Below are positions 25,442 through 35,340 of a DNA stretch of 60,817 nt, piece by piece. Positions within the stretch are counted from its first letter, which is position 1, and each line of letters opens with the position of its first letter. The stretch is taken from the NCBI RefSeq assembly GCF_900142015.1, contig NZ_FQZN01000032.1, positions 1 to 60,817 of the forward strand. Direction: 5' to 3'. The notes under the pieces were generated by a model. It searched no databases. It was given only the letters and a program-made list of their open reading frames with translations, and was not told the DNA's origin. This DNA is from Bacteroides stercorirosoris (GTDB lineage Bacteria > Bacteroidota > Bacteroidia > Bacteroidales > Bacteroidaceae). The position numbers and the translations under genes were made by a program.

Positions 25442-26032
25442 ATGTACATAATGAAAAGCACAACTGACATACCAATGAGCAATGTTATCGTAAATTCTTT
25501 TAATGAGATATACACTTCTTATTACAAGAAGTCATTCTTCTTTGCCAAATCATATGTTCATGATGATTTGGCAGCAGAAGATATTGCTTCCGAGTCGTTG
25601 ATTAAATTATGGGAAAAATTAAAAACAGAGAAAATAGATTATATAGAACCGTTCCTACTTACCATATTAAAGAATAAAGCTTTGGACTATCTGAAGCACG
25701 AAGAAGTCAAACGCACGGCTTTTGAATCTATGGCCGATTGGCAGCAACAGGAACTTTCTATTCGTATTTCTACTTTAGAGTCATGTGATCCCAATGAAAT
25801 ATTCTCGGATGAAGTAGAAAGTATCATCCGGGAAACATTGAAATCACTATCCGACCAAACCCGGCAGGCATTTCTACTAAGTCGGTTCGAAAACAAGTCC
25901 AATAAAGAAATTGCCGAACAGATGGGAATTTCCGTAAAAGGAGTGGAATATCACATATCAAAAGCATTAAAGGCATTACGGATAACCTTAAAAGATTATC
26001 TTCCTCTATTTTATTTCTTCTTCTATTATTAA
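25442..26032 (+). CDS. ECF-type RNA polymerase sigma factor (PUL regulator)
   Basis: A sigma-70 family factor of about 196 aa. Region 2 includes DDLAAEDIASESLIKLWEKL and FLLTILKNKALDYLKHE; region 4 includes LSDQTRQAFLLSRFENKSNKEIAEQMGISVKGVEYHISKAL across residues 145-185. It sits upstream of a FecR anti-sigma and an STN-containing SusC, so it should switch on the locus when glycan is sensed at the outer membrane. The start could be 25442 or 25451. It ends in an unusual aromatic tail (LFYFFFYY). Confidence 0.9.
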   Translation: MYIMKSTTDIPMSNVIVNSFNEIYTSYYKKSFFFAKSYVHDDLAAEDIASESLIKLWEKLKTEKIDYIEPFLLTILKNKALDYLKHEEVKRTAFESMADWQQQELSIRISTLESCDPNEIFSDEVESIIRETLKSLSDQTRQAFLLSRFENKSNKEIAEQMGISVKGVEYHISKALKALRITLKDYLPLFYFFFYY

Positions 26033-26149
26033 GTTCAGCCATATATCTCTGCCCTTTTTGAGAGCAAAAATGAAATAGATTTCATTTTTCCCAATTTTCT
26101 TTTAGGGTTGTTTCCACTTTAGTCGTTACTATATAAAATAACATAAAGT

Positions 26150-27094
26150 ATGAATTCTGAATTACTTCAAAAATATATATCCGGCAATGCCACTGAAATC
26201 GAAAAACAATGTATTACCAAGTGGATGCAAGAGAGCCCGGAGAACATACGCGAATATATGGCACAGCGCAAGCTACATGATATTGCCCTATGGCGCACGG
26301 AACCTGTAAAAACAGAAAATAAACAGTTAAAAAAGCATTTTACATTGCGTACACTTTGGATAGAGACTGCAAAAATTGCAGCAATATTCGCAGTTATTCT
26401 ATTAGGTACACACTATTGGTCCGAAAAGCAACAAGCAGAACAAAATGAGTCACTACAATCCATACATGTACCCGCCGGACAACGAGCCGAACTAATGTTG
26501 GCAGACGGTACTAAAGTATGGCTGAATTCGCTTAGTACATTAACCTTTCCGGGACATTTCAATGGTAATATCCGGAATGTAAAGCTGGATGGTGAAGGTT
26601 ACTTTGCTGTCACTAAAAATAAAAAACAACCTTTTATTGTAGAAACAAACAAATGTAATGTCAAGGTATTGGGTACAGAATTTAATGTAATGGCCTATGC
26701 AACGGATAGTATCTGGGAAACGGCCTTATTGGAAGGAGCTGTAGAAATCTTAATCCCAGGTACTACAATGAACGGAATGAAGTTGGAATCCAATACAATG
26801 GCAAGTCTGAAAGGAAACAAGCTAACAAAAGGACAAATTAAAGAACCTGACCACTTTTTGTGGCGTGAAGGTTTGATTTGTTTCAATAATGTCTCCGTCA
26901 AAGACATGCTGGAAAAGCTAAAACTATATTATGGAGTTAGCATCATTGTCAACAATACCAAAATACTAAACAATCGTTATACAGGTAAATTCAGAACGGG
27001 AGATGGAGTAGAACATGTTTTGAGAGTCCTCAGACTGAATAATAAATTTACCTACAAAAAAGATGACGAGAAGAATGTAATCACTATTAATTAA
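26150..27094 (+). CDS. FecR-family anti-sigma factor (PUL regulator)
   Basis: A 314-aa anti-sigma factor with an N-terminal cytoplasmic helical part (about 1-70). A membrane segment follows (about 75-92, IAAIFAVILLGTHYW), then the periplasmic FecR domain (VPAGQRAELMLADGTKVWLN, VKVLGTEFNVMAY) and a C-terminal DUF4974 domain (VSVKDMLEKLKLYYGV). It pairs with the sigma factor encoded 117 bp upstream and should receive the signal from the STN domain of the SusC encoded next. Confidence 0.92.
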   Translation: MNSELLQKYISGNATEIEKQCITKWMQESPENIREYMAQRKLHDIALWRTEPVKTENKQLKKHFTLRTLWIETAKIAAIFAVILLGTHYWSEKQQAEQNESLQSIHVPAGQRAELMLADGTKVWLNSLSTLTFPGHFNGNIRNVKLDGEGYFAVTKNKKQPFIVETNKCNVKVLGTEFNVMAYATDSIWETALLEGAVEILIPGTTMNGMKLESNTMASLKGNKLTKGQIKEPDHFLWREGLICFNNVSVKDMLEKLKLYYGVSIIVNNTKILNNRYTGKFRTGDGVEHVLRVLRLNNKFTYKKDDEKNVITIN

Positions 27095-27143
27095 TCCTTT
27101 AAAATCATTTTGCCTATGAAGTAACACACTCGAATAACAAGAA

Positions 27144-27171
27144 ATGGGACAGTGCTGCAACACCATCCCAT
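27144..27171 (+). terminator. Hairpin between anti-sigma and susC
   Basis: ATGGGA (27144-27149) pairs with TCCCAT (27166-27171), with extra pairing of GTG and CAC inside. It occupies the same place as the hairpin at 3005-3040 in the first signalling set. No strong T-run follows, so processing or attenuation is as likely as termination. Confidence 0.4.
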
Positions 27172-27244
27172 GGGTAGTCAATTACGCATTGACAGTTTTC
27201 TTTAATAATCTTAAGTAAAAACCTAAAATTAGTAATGCAAATAT

Positions 27245-30200
27245 ATGAAAAATATTTTGTATCAGGAATCTATTGTAGAAATTAAACATTTATTCCATAT
27301 TATGAAAATCACAGCCTTAGCCCTGTTTATATTTGCTGGGACGGCTTTTGCCACGAAATCTTATTCACAGGTAATGAAAGTGACTGTTGTGGCAGATAAA
27401 ATATCAACAGGTAAAATAATTAATGAGATAGAAAAGCAAACTGATTATTTGTTTGTATACAATGTGAACGAAGTTAACCTCAAACGTACTGTTCAAGTAA
27501 ATGCAGAGAACAAATCGGTAGCTGAAGTTTTGAATACAGTGTTCGCAGGTACTGATATTTATTATGCCATGGAAGGCAAGAATATCATGCTGATGAGCAA
27601 AGCTAAGGATATAGCCCAACAGAGCAATAAAATAACAGGTATAATAAAGGACCAAGAGGGTGAGCCGATTATCGGTGCCAATATAACAGTGAAAGGTCAG
27701 TCAATAGGTACAATTACAGATATAGATGGACGATTCGTGCTAGAAGCTTCAGCTAATGCGATAATACAAATTTCTTATATCGGATACGTCTCACAAGAAG
27801 TAAACATAGAAAACCAAAAAAATCTCAATATTATTCTGAAAGAAGACACTGAGATGCTGGATGAAGTGGTGGTAATAGGATATGGCACCATGAAGAAAAA
27901 AGATCTGACCGGTGCTGTGTCTCAGGTCCGCCCCGCAGAACTTTCAAACGAGGCTCCCAAAACGGTACAAGATGTGCTGCGTGGAACAGCCGGACTACGT
28001 ATAGGCTTCGATGGTTCGGCTAAAGGAGGCGGTTCCATGCAGGTACGTGGACAGCGTTCTGTCTATTCAGATGGAGGACACAACGACCCACTGATTATAC
28101 TGGACGGCATGATTTTTTATGGTGAACTGTCTGAAATCAACCCTAACGACATCAGCCAGATTGATGTTTTGAAAGATGCTTCTTCAGCCGCTGTATATGG
28201 TGCCAAGGCTGCAAATGGCGTAGTTATCGTAACGACAAAAAAAGGTCGTTCTGAGAAGCCTGTTATCAACTTCAGCGCAAATGTAGGTTTCGTCACAATT
28301 GGCGATAACCGAAAAGTGTATGATGCAAACGGATACTTGAAATATCGCGAGGATTTTTACATAACAGACACTTATGGTGTAAATCCCCAAACAGGAAAAT
28401 ACGAAACATATCAGACGGGCAATACGCCGTCAGAATATTACAATCGCCCCACTGAGGCTAATTTGAATAAGCATGGCATCACATTAGATGCCTGGAAAGC
28501 TCAAACCAAACAGGACGAATCTATGAGCATAGAGGAAATCTGGGGAAGACGTTTGGGACTGCAAGCCAGTGACATAACACTGAATAATTTTCTATTGGGA
28601 CGAACCTTCGATTGGTATGACCACTCTTTCCACACGGGCTTGAACCAAGATTATAATGTCAGCGTTTCCGGGAACTCTAAAAAAGTAAATTATTACATCT
28701 CATTGGGCTATCTTTCAAACGAAGGTGTAGCAAGAGGTAATGAATATAGTGCAGTACGTTCAAACATCAAACTTGATACCCAAATAACCCCTTGGCTCAG
28801 TGTGGGTGCCAACATCAATTTTCAGAATCGCACGGATGGGGATATTGCAACCAACTGGGAAAGCCAAATATTGGATAACAGTCCATTTACTACACCATAT
28901 GGCGACAACGGAGAGTTAGTACCCCACCCTATGGGAGAAAATGCTTATTGGAAAGGATATAATTTTGACTATGACCGCCAATATATGGATCTTGACCGTG
29001 GATACATGGTGCTTAACAGCATACTTAATTCAAAAGTGACATTACCTTTTGGCATTACATACCAATTCAATGTCGCACCCCGATACCAATACTATCACAA
29101 CCGCTATTATCAATCGTCTCAGCATCCTGACTGGCAAGCCGAAACTCATAATCGCGTTACTCGCAATCAGGGCAAGCGGTTTGACTGGTCGCTTAACAAC
29201 ACCATTACCTGGGATTATACGTGGGCTAAAAAACATCACACGATCCTGACCTTAGTACAAGAAGCGGAAGAGCGGCAATCATGGGCAGACGAAATTATCG
29301 CCCGCAACATCTTGCCGTCAGAAGCTTTGGGATTGCACGGCACAGCCAATGGCGACAAGAATCTGAGTTCATTTAGCTCTACAGACACACGTGAAACAGC
29401 TTGCGGCTATTTAGCCCGCTTGTTTTATTCATACAATGATACTTATATGGCTACATTCTCCTTCAGGCGCGATGGCTATTCGGCATTCGGAACAACCAAT
29501 CCTTACGCCAACTTCTTTTCCGGAGCATTAGCATGGACTTTCACTAATGAGAAATTCTGGGCCTGGGAACCATTAAGTTCAGGTAAGTTGCGCCTGTCAT
29601 TTGGCCAGAATGGTAATCGCAGTTTAGCTGATTCGTATTTGGCATTAGCCAACCTATCTTTGGGCAAATATACACAGGGATACATAAATGCAGCCTCTGG
29701 AGCTTTGATGGACTTAAAATATCTTTTCGTGAGCCGACTGGCTAATCCTAATTTACAATGGGAAAAAACCACCTCTTGGAACATCGGTCTCGATTTGGGA
29801 TTTTTGAATAATCGCATCAACGCAAGTCTGGAATACTACGTGATGCCTACTACCGATATGATTATGAACCAGTCTTTGCCCAGCTTCACAGGATTCAATT
29901 CTATTACCACCAATCTAGGTAGAATTGAGAACCGTGGCTTTGAATTATCAATCAATTCGCGTAACATTGAAAAAGAGAACTTTAAATGGGAAACAGGGTT
30001 TACCCTGTCTGTCAATAAAAACACTATCAAGAAACTTTATGGGGAGTCTGAAACAATTATAGATGCGGCAGGAAACACAACGGCCAAAGAGCGCGACGAT
30101 GTAACCAACGGTTGGTTCATCGGACATCCTGTCAGTGCTATTTGGGATTATAAGGTTACTGGCATTTGGCAAAAGGACGAAGTAGAAGAGGCAGCCAAAT

Positions 30201-30787
30201 ATGGTCAGCGCCCAGGTGACCCGAAAGTGCAAAATATCTATACGGCCGATGACAAAGTAAATGCTGATGGAAGTGTGACTCCGGTTTACAACAATAAAGA
30301 CAAGCAATTTATGGGTGAAACCACGCCTCCTGTGCATTGGTCACTGAGAAATAACTTCACTATTTATAAGAATTGGAGTTTTTCATTCAATATGTATTCA
30401 TATATGGGGCACAAAAGCCTTGATACCAACTATCTCAACAATGATAACAACTATTCACAGATAACAAATTGCCGAAATGTATACACCAAGAAATACTGGA
30501 CTGTGGACAATCCGACTAATACCTATGCACGGCTAAGCGCACAGGGCCCTACCGGCATATCTGCTCCTGCACGCGTTATCGACCGTTCATTTATTCGTTT
30601 GGAAAATATCTCAGTAGCTTATAACATACCCCAGGAATTTCTTGAGAAATATAAGATTCTGAATGCCAAAGTATTTGCTACTGTCCGCAACGTAGCAACT
30701 TGGAGCAAAGAATGGGAATATGGTGATCCTGAAACCGGTGGTTTAGCCCCACGCACTTATTCACTCGGAATTAACTTAACATTTTAA
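27245..30787 (+). CDS. SusC-like TonB-dependent glycan transporter with STN domain
   Basis: A 1180-aa outer-membrane transporter that imports oligosaccharides captured with its SusD partner and signals to FecR. Signal peptide (about 20-42, AFATKSYSQ), STN domain (about 47-115), carboxypeptidase-like regulatory domain (about 125-205, GITGIIKDQEGEPIIGANI-like), and TonB box plus plug (EVVVIGYGTMKKKDLTGAVSQV). The LKDASSAAVYGAKAANGVVIVTTKKG signature is spread over about 305-335, and a large barrel ends GINLTF. The STN domain marks it as part of an ECF-sigma/anti-sigma controlled locus. susD follows 14 bp later. Confidence 0.95.
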   Translation: MKNILYQESIVEIKHLFHIMKITALALFIFAGTAFATKSYSQVMKVTVVADKISTGKIINEIEKQTDYLFVYNVNEVNLKRTVQVNAENKSVAEVLNTVFAGTDIYYAMEGKNIMLMSKAKDIAQQSNKITGIIKDQEGEPIIGANITVKGQSIGTITDIDGRFVLEASANAIIQISYIGYVSQEVNIENQKNLNIILKEDTEMLDEVVVIGYGTMKKKDLTGAVSQVRPAELSNEAPKTVQDVLRGTAGLRIGFDGSAKGGGSMQVRGQRSVYSDGGHNDPLIILDGMIFYGELSEINPNDISQIDVLKDASSAAVYGAKAANGVVIVTTKKGRSEKPVINFSANVGFVTIGDNRKVYDANGYLKYREDFYITDTYGVNPQTGKYETYQTGNTPSEYYNRPTEANLNKHGITLDAWKAQTKQDESMSIEEIWGRRLGLQASDITLNNFLLGRTFDWYDHSFHTGLNQDYNVSVSGNSKKVNYYISLGYLSNEGVARGNEYSAVRSNIKLDTQITPWLSVGANINFQNRTDGDIATNWESQILDNSPFTTPYGDNGELVPHPMGENAYWKGYNFDYDRQYMDLDRGYMVLNSILNSKVTLPFGITYQFNVAPRYQYYHNRYYQSSQHPDWQAETHNRVTRNQGKRFDWSLNNTITWDYTWAKKHHTILTLVQEAEERQSWADEIIARNILPSEALGLHGTANGDKNLSSFSSTDTRETACGYLARLFYSYNDTYMATFSFRRDGYSAFGTTNPYANFFSGALAWTFTNEKFWAWEPLSSGKLRLSFGQNGNRSLADSYLALANLSLGKYTQGYINAASGALMDLKYLFVSRLANPNLQWEKTTSWNIGLDLGFLNNRINASLEYYVMPTTDMIMNQSLPSFTGFNSITTNLGRIENRGFELSINSRNIEKENFKWETGFTLSVNKNTIKKLYGESETIIDAAGNTTAKERDDVTNGWFIGHPVSAIWDYKVTGIWQKDEVEEAAKYGQRPGDPKVQNIYTADDKVNADGSVTPVYNNKDKQFMGETTPPVHWSLRNNFTIYKNWSFSFNMYSYMGHKSLDTNYLNNDNNYSQITNCRNVYTKKYWTVDNPTNTYARLSAQGPTGISAPARVIDRSFIRLENISVAYNIPQEFLEKYKILNAKVFATVRNVATWSKEWEYGDPETGGLAPRTYSLGINLTF

Positions 30788-30801
30788 AAGTATAACGAAT
30801 T

Positions 30802-32742
30802 ATGAAAAACTATATAAGCATATTTAGGATATTAATTGGAATTGTTTGTATTCAATTATCCTCTGTGAGTTGCTCTGACGACTTCCTGAAACCTGATCCG
30901 CTTTCACTTTATGAACCTTCGGTAACATTCAGCACAGTAGAAGGGCTCAATTCAGCTTTGGCTTCGGCAGATAAAGCATTACGTGCCTATTGGACTAACA
31001 CGGAAGCTTGCGACCTGATGCTTCCCTTAATGAGCGAATATTTATTTTCAGACCTAGCTGTAGCATCCAAAACAGATGATGCTCTTATATTCAGTGATAT
31101 TAACGAACGCTTCACTCCCAATAATGGTTGGTATAACTTCGACCAGAATCGCCTTGTCATCTTTTGGGGAGAGACCTACAATGGCATTAAATACGCCAAC
31201 ACAATCATCAGTTATATTGACAAGGTTGAAGGACTGGATGAAACAACCAAAAGCGAATATTTAGGCCGAGCTTATTTTCACCGTGCATACCGATACTTGA
31301 ATCTTTGTTTCCAGTTTGGCGATATACCTTTTGTTTCTAAAATCATTGACAAGCCTAAACAAAACTATAAAAGCACAAAGCGTGAGGCCATCATCAAGAA
31401 ACTAGTGCAAGATATGGAATTTGCAGTGCAACATGTGCCCGAACAGAAGGATATGACTTATATTGGCATGATTAATAAGGGGGCATGCCGACAGTTGCTG
31501 ATCAAGTGCTATTTGGCTAATGGGGAGTTTCAGAAAGCCAAAGAACAAGCTGATATACTGATAGACAAGTCAGGCTATGCATTAATGACAGAAACTTTCG
31601 GTACCTTCTCAAACCCCAATCCAGCTACTTGGAACATTACAAACAATGTGATTTGGAACTTACACCAAGGCAACAACAAGACCATTGCCGCCAATACGGA
31701 AGCTATATTGGTAATGCCCAATCGCTACGGGTCCGACTCCGGTATTCGTACACGTACAATGCGTAACATGGTGCCTTGGTGGAATTCGAACTCCATTTCT
31801 ACTCCTGATAATAAGCTGGCAGTAGATCGTTTTGCCTTGACAAATGCTTCTTATGATGCCACATTAGACTATAACAGGGCTCTCGGACGCGGTGTGGGGG
31901 TTGTGCGCCCCACCTATTTTGCAGAGAATTCATTGTGGTATCTGAATAATACACATGATGACGGTGATCTGAGGCATAACTCTCAAGTGGGCAACTGGGT
32001 ACATATGGAAGATATCAAATACAACAATCCGAACTCAGCATACTATGGCCAGAACCTAAGCTATATCCACATCAATGAAAAAGGAGAAAAACAGATTCTT
32101 TGTAGTGACACCATACGTACTTGGTTTGACTGGCCACACTACAAAACATGGTCAGAATCTCCCGAAGATGAAGCTGCTAACCTTAATAATTATCAGGGTA
32201 GCGGATACGCTGATTTTTATTTGTACCGATTGGCCGAAACTTATCTGCTACGTGCAGAAGCTAATTACTACTTGGGCAATATTGAAGAAGCTACGGCAGA
32301 CGTCAATACCATCCGCAAACGTGCAAAATGCAAAATCCTCTATTCCAAAGTCGATATAGATAACATTGTGGATGAACGTGCTCGCGAACTTTATATGGAA
32401 GAATGGAGATTTACTGAACTAAGTCGCATTTCATATTCCTTGGCCTTGAGTGGGAAACCTGACAACGAAGGAAAGACTTATGATATAAATAAACTTCATG
32501 AAGACAGTTTTTGGTGGCATCGCATCTGCAAGTACAACAATTATTATAATAAACCTGATGCTCCAATAGTAAAAGGGCGTAAATACACTATGGGACGCCA
32601 CAATATCAACTGGCCCATACCACAAAGCGCCATTGATGCAAATTTATTAGGTGAACTGAGTCAGAATCCTGGTTATGATGGCTATAACCCATCAGTTGAG
32701 AAATGGAAAACTTGGGAAGAAGCTGTTGCCAATGAGCAATAA
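30802..32742 (+). CDS. SusD/RagB-family surface glycan-binding lipoprotein
   Basis: A 646-aa outer-membrane lipoprotein that lids the SusC channel and binds glycan. Lipoprotein signal with the modified Cys in SSVSCSDDFL (about residue 24). The N-terminal SusD-like region has TPR-type helices (FHRAYRYLNLCFQFGDIPF). The C-terminal RagB/SusD domain has the LAETYLLRAEANYYLGN and DERARELYMEEWRFTEL motifs and ends in NPGYDGY. Co-transcribed with susC. Confidence 0.95.
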   Translation: MKNYISIFRILIGIVCIQLSSVSCSDDFLKPDPLSLYEPSVTFSTVEGLNSALASADKALRAYWTNTEACDLMLPLMSEYLFSDLAVASKTDDALIFSDINERFTPNNGWYNFDQNRLVIFWGETYNGIKYANTIISYIDKVEGLDETTKSEYLGRAYFHRAYRYLNLCFQFGDIPFVSKIIDKPKQNYKSTKREAIIKKLVQDMEFAVQHVPEQKDMTYIGMINKGACRQLLIKCYLANGEFQKAKEQADILIDKSGYALMTETFGTFSNPNPATWNITNNVIWNLHQGNNKTIAANTEAILVMPNRYGSDSGIRTRTMRNMVPWWNSNSISTPDNKLAVDRFALTNASYDATLDYNRALGRGVGVVRPTYFAENSLWYLNNTHDDGDLRHNSQVGNWVHMEDIKYNNPNSAYYGQNLSYIHINEKGEKQILCSDTIRTWFDWPHYKTWSESPEDEAANLNNYQGSGYADFYLYRLAETYLLRAEANYYLGNIEEATADVNTIRKRAKCKILYSKVDIDNIVDERARELYMEEWRFTELSRISYSLALSGKPDNEGKTYDINKLHEDSFWWHRICKYNNYYNKPDAPIVKGRKYTMGRHNINWPIPQSAIDANLLGELSQNPGYDGYNPSVEKWKTWEEAVANEQ

Positions 32743-32878
32743 TCTGCATAGAAAAATGAATTGGTGCAAGCTCTATTAATAAAGATATAATCGTCAATAG
32801 AATTGCATCAATTCATTTTTAAATGTAGCTTTTTATGAGATAAGTCTACTATACTATTAATCAACCATTAACCGAAAT

Positions 32879-34003
32879 ATGCATTACATAAAATATATAT
32901 TAGGAATTCTTGTATTATTAGTTGCTTCATGCAGCAATAAGAAAGAAAGTACTGAAACCGCAGAAGAAGTGTTGAAGATTATCCATCGAGTAAATCAGCA
33001 ATATCAATCTACCCACAAAGCACAAGTCCGCTCATTTTGGGATGACGCCGTTTATCATACCGGAAATATGGAAGTTTATGCGCTGACCGGAAATAAAAGC
33101 TATATGCAATATTCCATTGATTGGGCTGAATACAATCAATGGAAAGGTGCTACTGGCAACAATAAGTCAGAATGGCGAAGCACTTATGGTGAAACACCGG
33201 AATATGTGCTTTTTGGAGATTGGCAAATCTGCTTTCAGACCTACGCGGATCTATATAAACTTAATCCAGACACAATGAAAATAGCCCGTGCCCGAGAAGT
33301 GATGGAATATCAAATGTCTACACTTAAACTTGATTACTGGCATTGGGTAGATGCCCTTTACATGGTAATGCCAGTCATGGTGAAGATGTATGACATAACA
33401 CAGAATCCATTGTATCTGGAAAAGTTGCATCAATATTTAGCAACTACAGATAGTATAATGTATGACACCGAAGCCGGACTTTACTATCGGGATGCCAAAT
33501 ATTTATATCCAGTTCATCAGACAATTAATGGTAAAAAGGATTTTTGGGCACGTGGAAATGGATGGGCATTCGCTGCATTAGCTAAAGTATTGAAACAATT
33601 GCCGACTAACGACAAATACCGCCCAGAATATATTGCTCGATACCAAGCCATGGCTAAAGCTTTGGCTACCTGCCAGCAACCCGAAGGATATTGGACACGC
33701 AGCCTTATTGATCCTGATCAAGCGCCGGGAGCTGAGACAAGCGGAACAGCCCTTTTTACCTACAGTTATCTGTGGGGAATTAATAATGGACTACTTGATG
33801 CGAACACCTATTTACCAATAGCAGAAAAATCATGGAAATACCTAAAAACTGTGGCATTACAAACTGATGGAAAGATAGGATATATTCAGCCTATCGGCGA
33901 AAAGGCCATCCCTGGACAAATAGTTGATGCAGATTCATATTACAATTTTGGAGTGGGAGTGTTTTTACTCGCTGCTTGCGAACGGGTACGCTTTTTAAAA
34001 TAA
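32879..34003 (+). CDS. GH105/GH88-type unsaturated glucuronyl/galacturonyl hydrolase
   Basis: Removes the 4,5-unsaturated uronic acid left at the end of oligosaccharides by polysaccharide lyases. A 374-aa lipoprotein (signal ending VASCS) with an (alpha/alpha)6 barrel. The catalytic Asp158 lies in YWHWVDALYMVMPV, FWARGNGWAFAALAKVL is conserved, and YNFGVGVFLLAACE closes the protein. In GH105 the usual substrate is unsaturated rhamnogalacturonan disaccharide, which fits the rhamnosidase-like remnant at the end of the locus. No lyase gene is in the window. Confidence 0.88.
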   Translation: MHYIKYILGILVLLVASCSNKKESTETAEEVLKIIHRVNQQYQSTHKAQVRSFWDDAVYHTGNMEVYALTGNKSYMQYSIDWAEYNQWKGATGNNKSEWRSTYGETPEYVLFGDWQICFQTYADLYKLNPDTMKIARAREVMEYQMSTLKLDYWHWVDALYMVMPVMVKMYDITQNPLYLEKLHQYLATTDSIMYDTEAGLYYRDAKYLYPVHQTINGKKDFWARGNGWAFAALAKVLKQLPTNDKYRPEYIARYQAMAKALATCQQPEGYWTRSLIDPDQAPGAETSGTALFTYSYLWGINNGLLDANTYLPIAEKSWKYLKTVALQTDGKIGYIQPIGEKAIPGQIVDADSYYNFGVGVFLLAACERVRFLK

Positions 34004-34015
34004 AAAAATAATTAG

Positions 34016-35284
34016 ATGAATAAGATTACTTTATATTTGTTTACAATGTTATTCTTATTTTCTTCTGCCGACTTATGTGCTAAACAGAAGAAAAAAGGGA
34101 AAGAAATATCAGACCGTGAGATGTGGTATAAAATCATGTATCGAATGGCAGCGCCAGTATTAAGCAATATGAGTGAAGGAAAGTTGCAGGAGAATATGCA
34201 ACTTGAACTTAGCCCTACTTGGGACGGACGCGATAAACGTGTCTCTTATATGGAATGTTTTGGCCGCCTGATGGCCGGAGTTGCACCCTGGCTTTCGTTG
34301 CCCGATGATGATTCAGCAGAAAGCAAGCAAAGAAAGCAATTAAGGATTTGGGCTTTAAAAAGTTATAAAAATGCTGTTGACCCGTCATCTCCAGACTATT
34401 TACTATGGAGTGAAAATTTTCAGACCTTAGTTGATGCTGCTTATATTGCAGAAAGCTTTATCCGTGGTTATGATTCGCTTTGGATGCCACTTGACAATAT
34501 CACTAAAGAACGCTATATAACCCAGTTCATTTCCTTGCGGCGTATCAATCCCCTGTACACCAATTGGTTGCTCTTCACTTCAACCATAGAAGCTTTTCTT
34601 CACAAAGTGGAAGGAAAAGCCGACTACTACCGTATTGACTCTGCTTTGCGCAAAATTTCAGAATGGTACATTGGCGATGGATGGTATTCGGATGGGCCTT
34701 CGTTTGCATTCGACTATTATAATAGTTTTGTCATTCACCCTATGCTATTCGAATGCATGGAAGTACTTACCAATGGCGGAAAAATTAAACGGGAATGGGC
34801 AGGGACCACATTTTTGCATGCCACCAAGCGTATGCAGCGTTACAGTGTAATTCTGGAACATCTTATATCTCCTGAAGGTACATTTCCTGTATTTGGGCGC
34901 TCCATCACTTATCGAACCGGCGTACTCCAACCTTTAGCCTTGGTAACTTGGAAAGAGTTATTGCCTAAAGAGCTCAGTAATGGTCAAGTAAGAGCGGCAA
35001 TGACTGCTGTTATCCAACGAATGTTTGCCGATGAACGAAATTTCAATGAAAATGGATTTCTGACGCTTGGCTTCAACGGCAAACAACCCGATACTGCCAA
35101 TGTATATACTAATAATGGAAGCCTTTATTTAGCGTCATTGGCATTCTTGCCATTAGGGCTGCCGGCTGATCATTCATTTTGGACAGCACCAGCTGAATCA
35201 TGGACATCAAAGAAGGCTTGGGAAGGTGAGGATTTCCCTAAAGATCATACATATTATGAGAAGTTCCACATGAACTATCAATAA
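34016..35284 (+). CDS. DUF2264 family secreted protein
   Basis: A 422-aa protein with an N-terminal signal peptide (about 1-22, SSADLCAK) and the DUF2264 fold: helical-barrel segments such as FGRLMAGVAPWLSLP, ADYYRIDSALRKISEWYIGDGWYSDGP (spread over 200-230) and SWTSKKAWEGEDFPKDH near the end. The catalytic role is not established. The family recurs in rhamnogalacturonan- and ulvan-type loci and is suspected to act on rhamnose- or uronate-containing oligosaccharides. It lies 12 bp after the GH105 gene and 56 bp before GH2, in one operon. Confidence 0.85.
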   Translation: MNKITLYLFTMLFLFSSADLCAKQKKKGKEISDREMWYKIMYRMAAPVLSNMSEGKLQENMQLELSPTWDGRDKRVSYMECFGRLMAGVAPWLSLPDDDSAESKQRKQLRIWALKSYKNAVDPSSPDYLLWSENFQTLVDAAYIAESFIRGYDSLWMPLDNITKERYITQFISLRRINPLYTNWLLFTSTIEAFLHKVEGKADYYRIDSALRKISEWYIGDGWYSDGPSFAFDYYNSFVIHPMLFECMEVLTNGGKIKREWAGTTFLHATKRMQRYSVILEHLISPEGTFPVFGRSITYRTGVLQPLALVTWKELLPKELSNGQVRAAMTAVIQRMFADERNFNENGFLTLGFNGKQPDTANVYTNNGSLYLASLAFLPLGLPADHSFWTAPAESWTSKKAWEGEDFPKDHTYYEKFHMNYQ

Positions 35285-35340
35285 AAGAATTTATGAAATT
35301 GACCAAAAGCCAAAATTCAAATAATAATAATGAAAAGATT

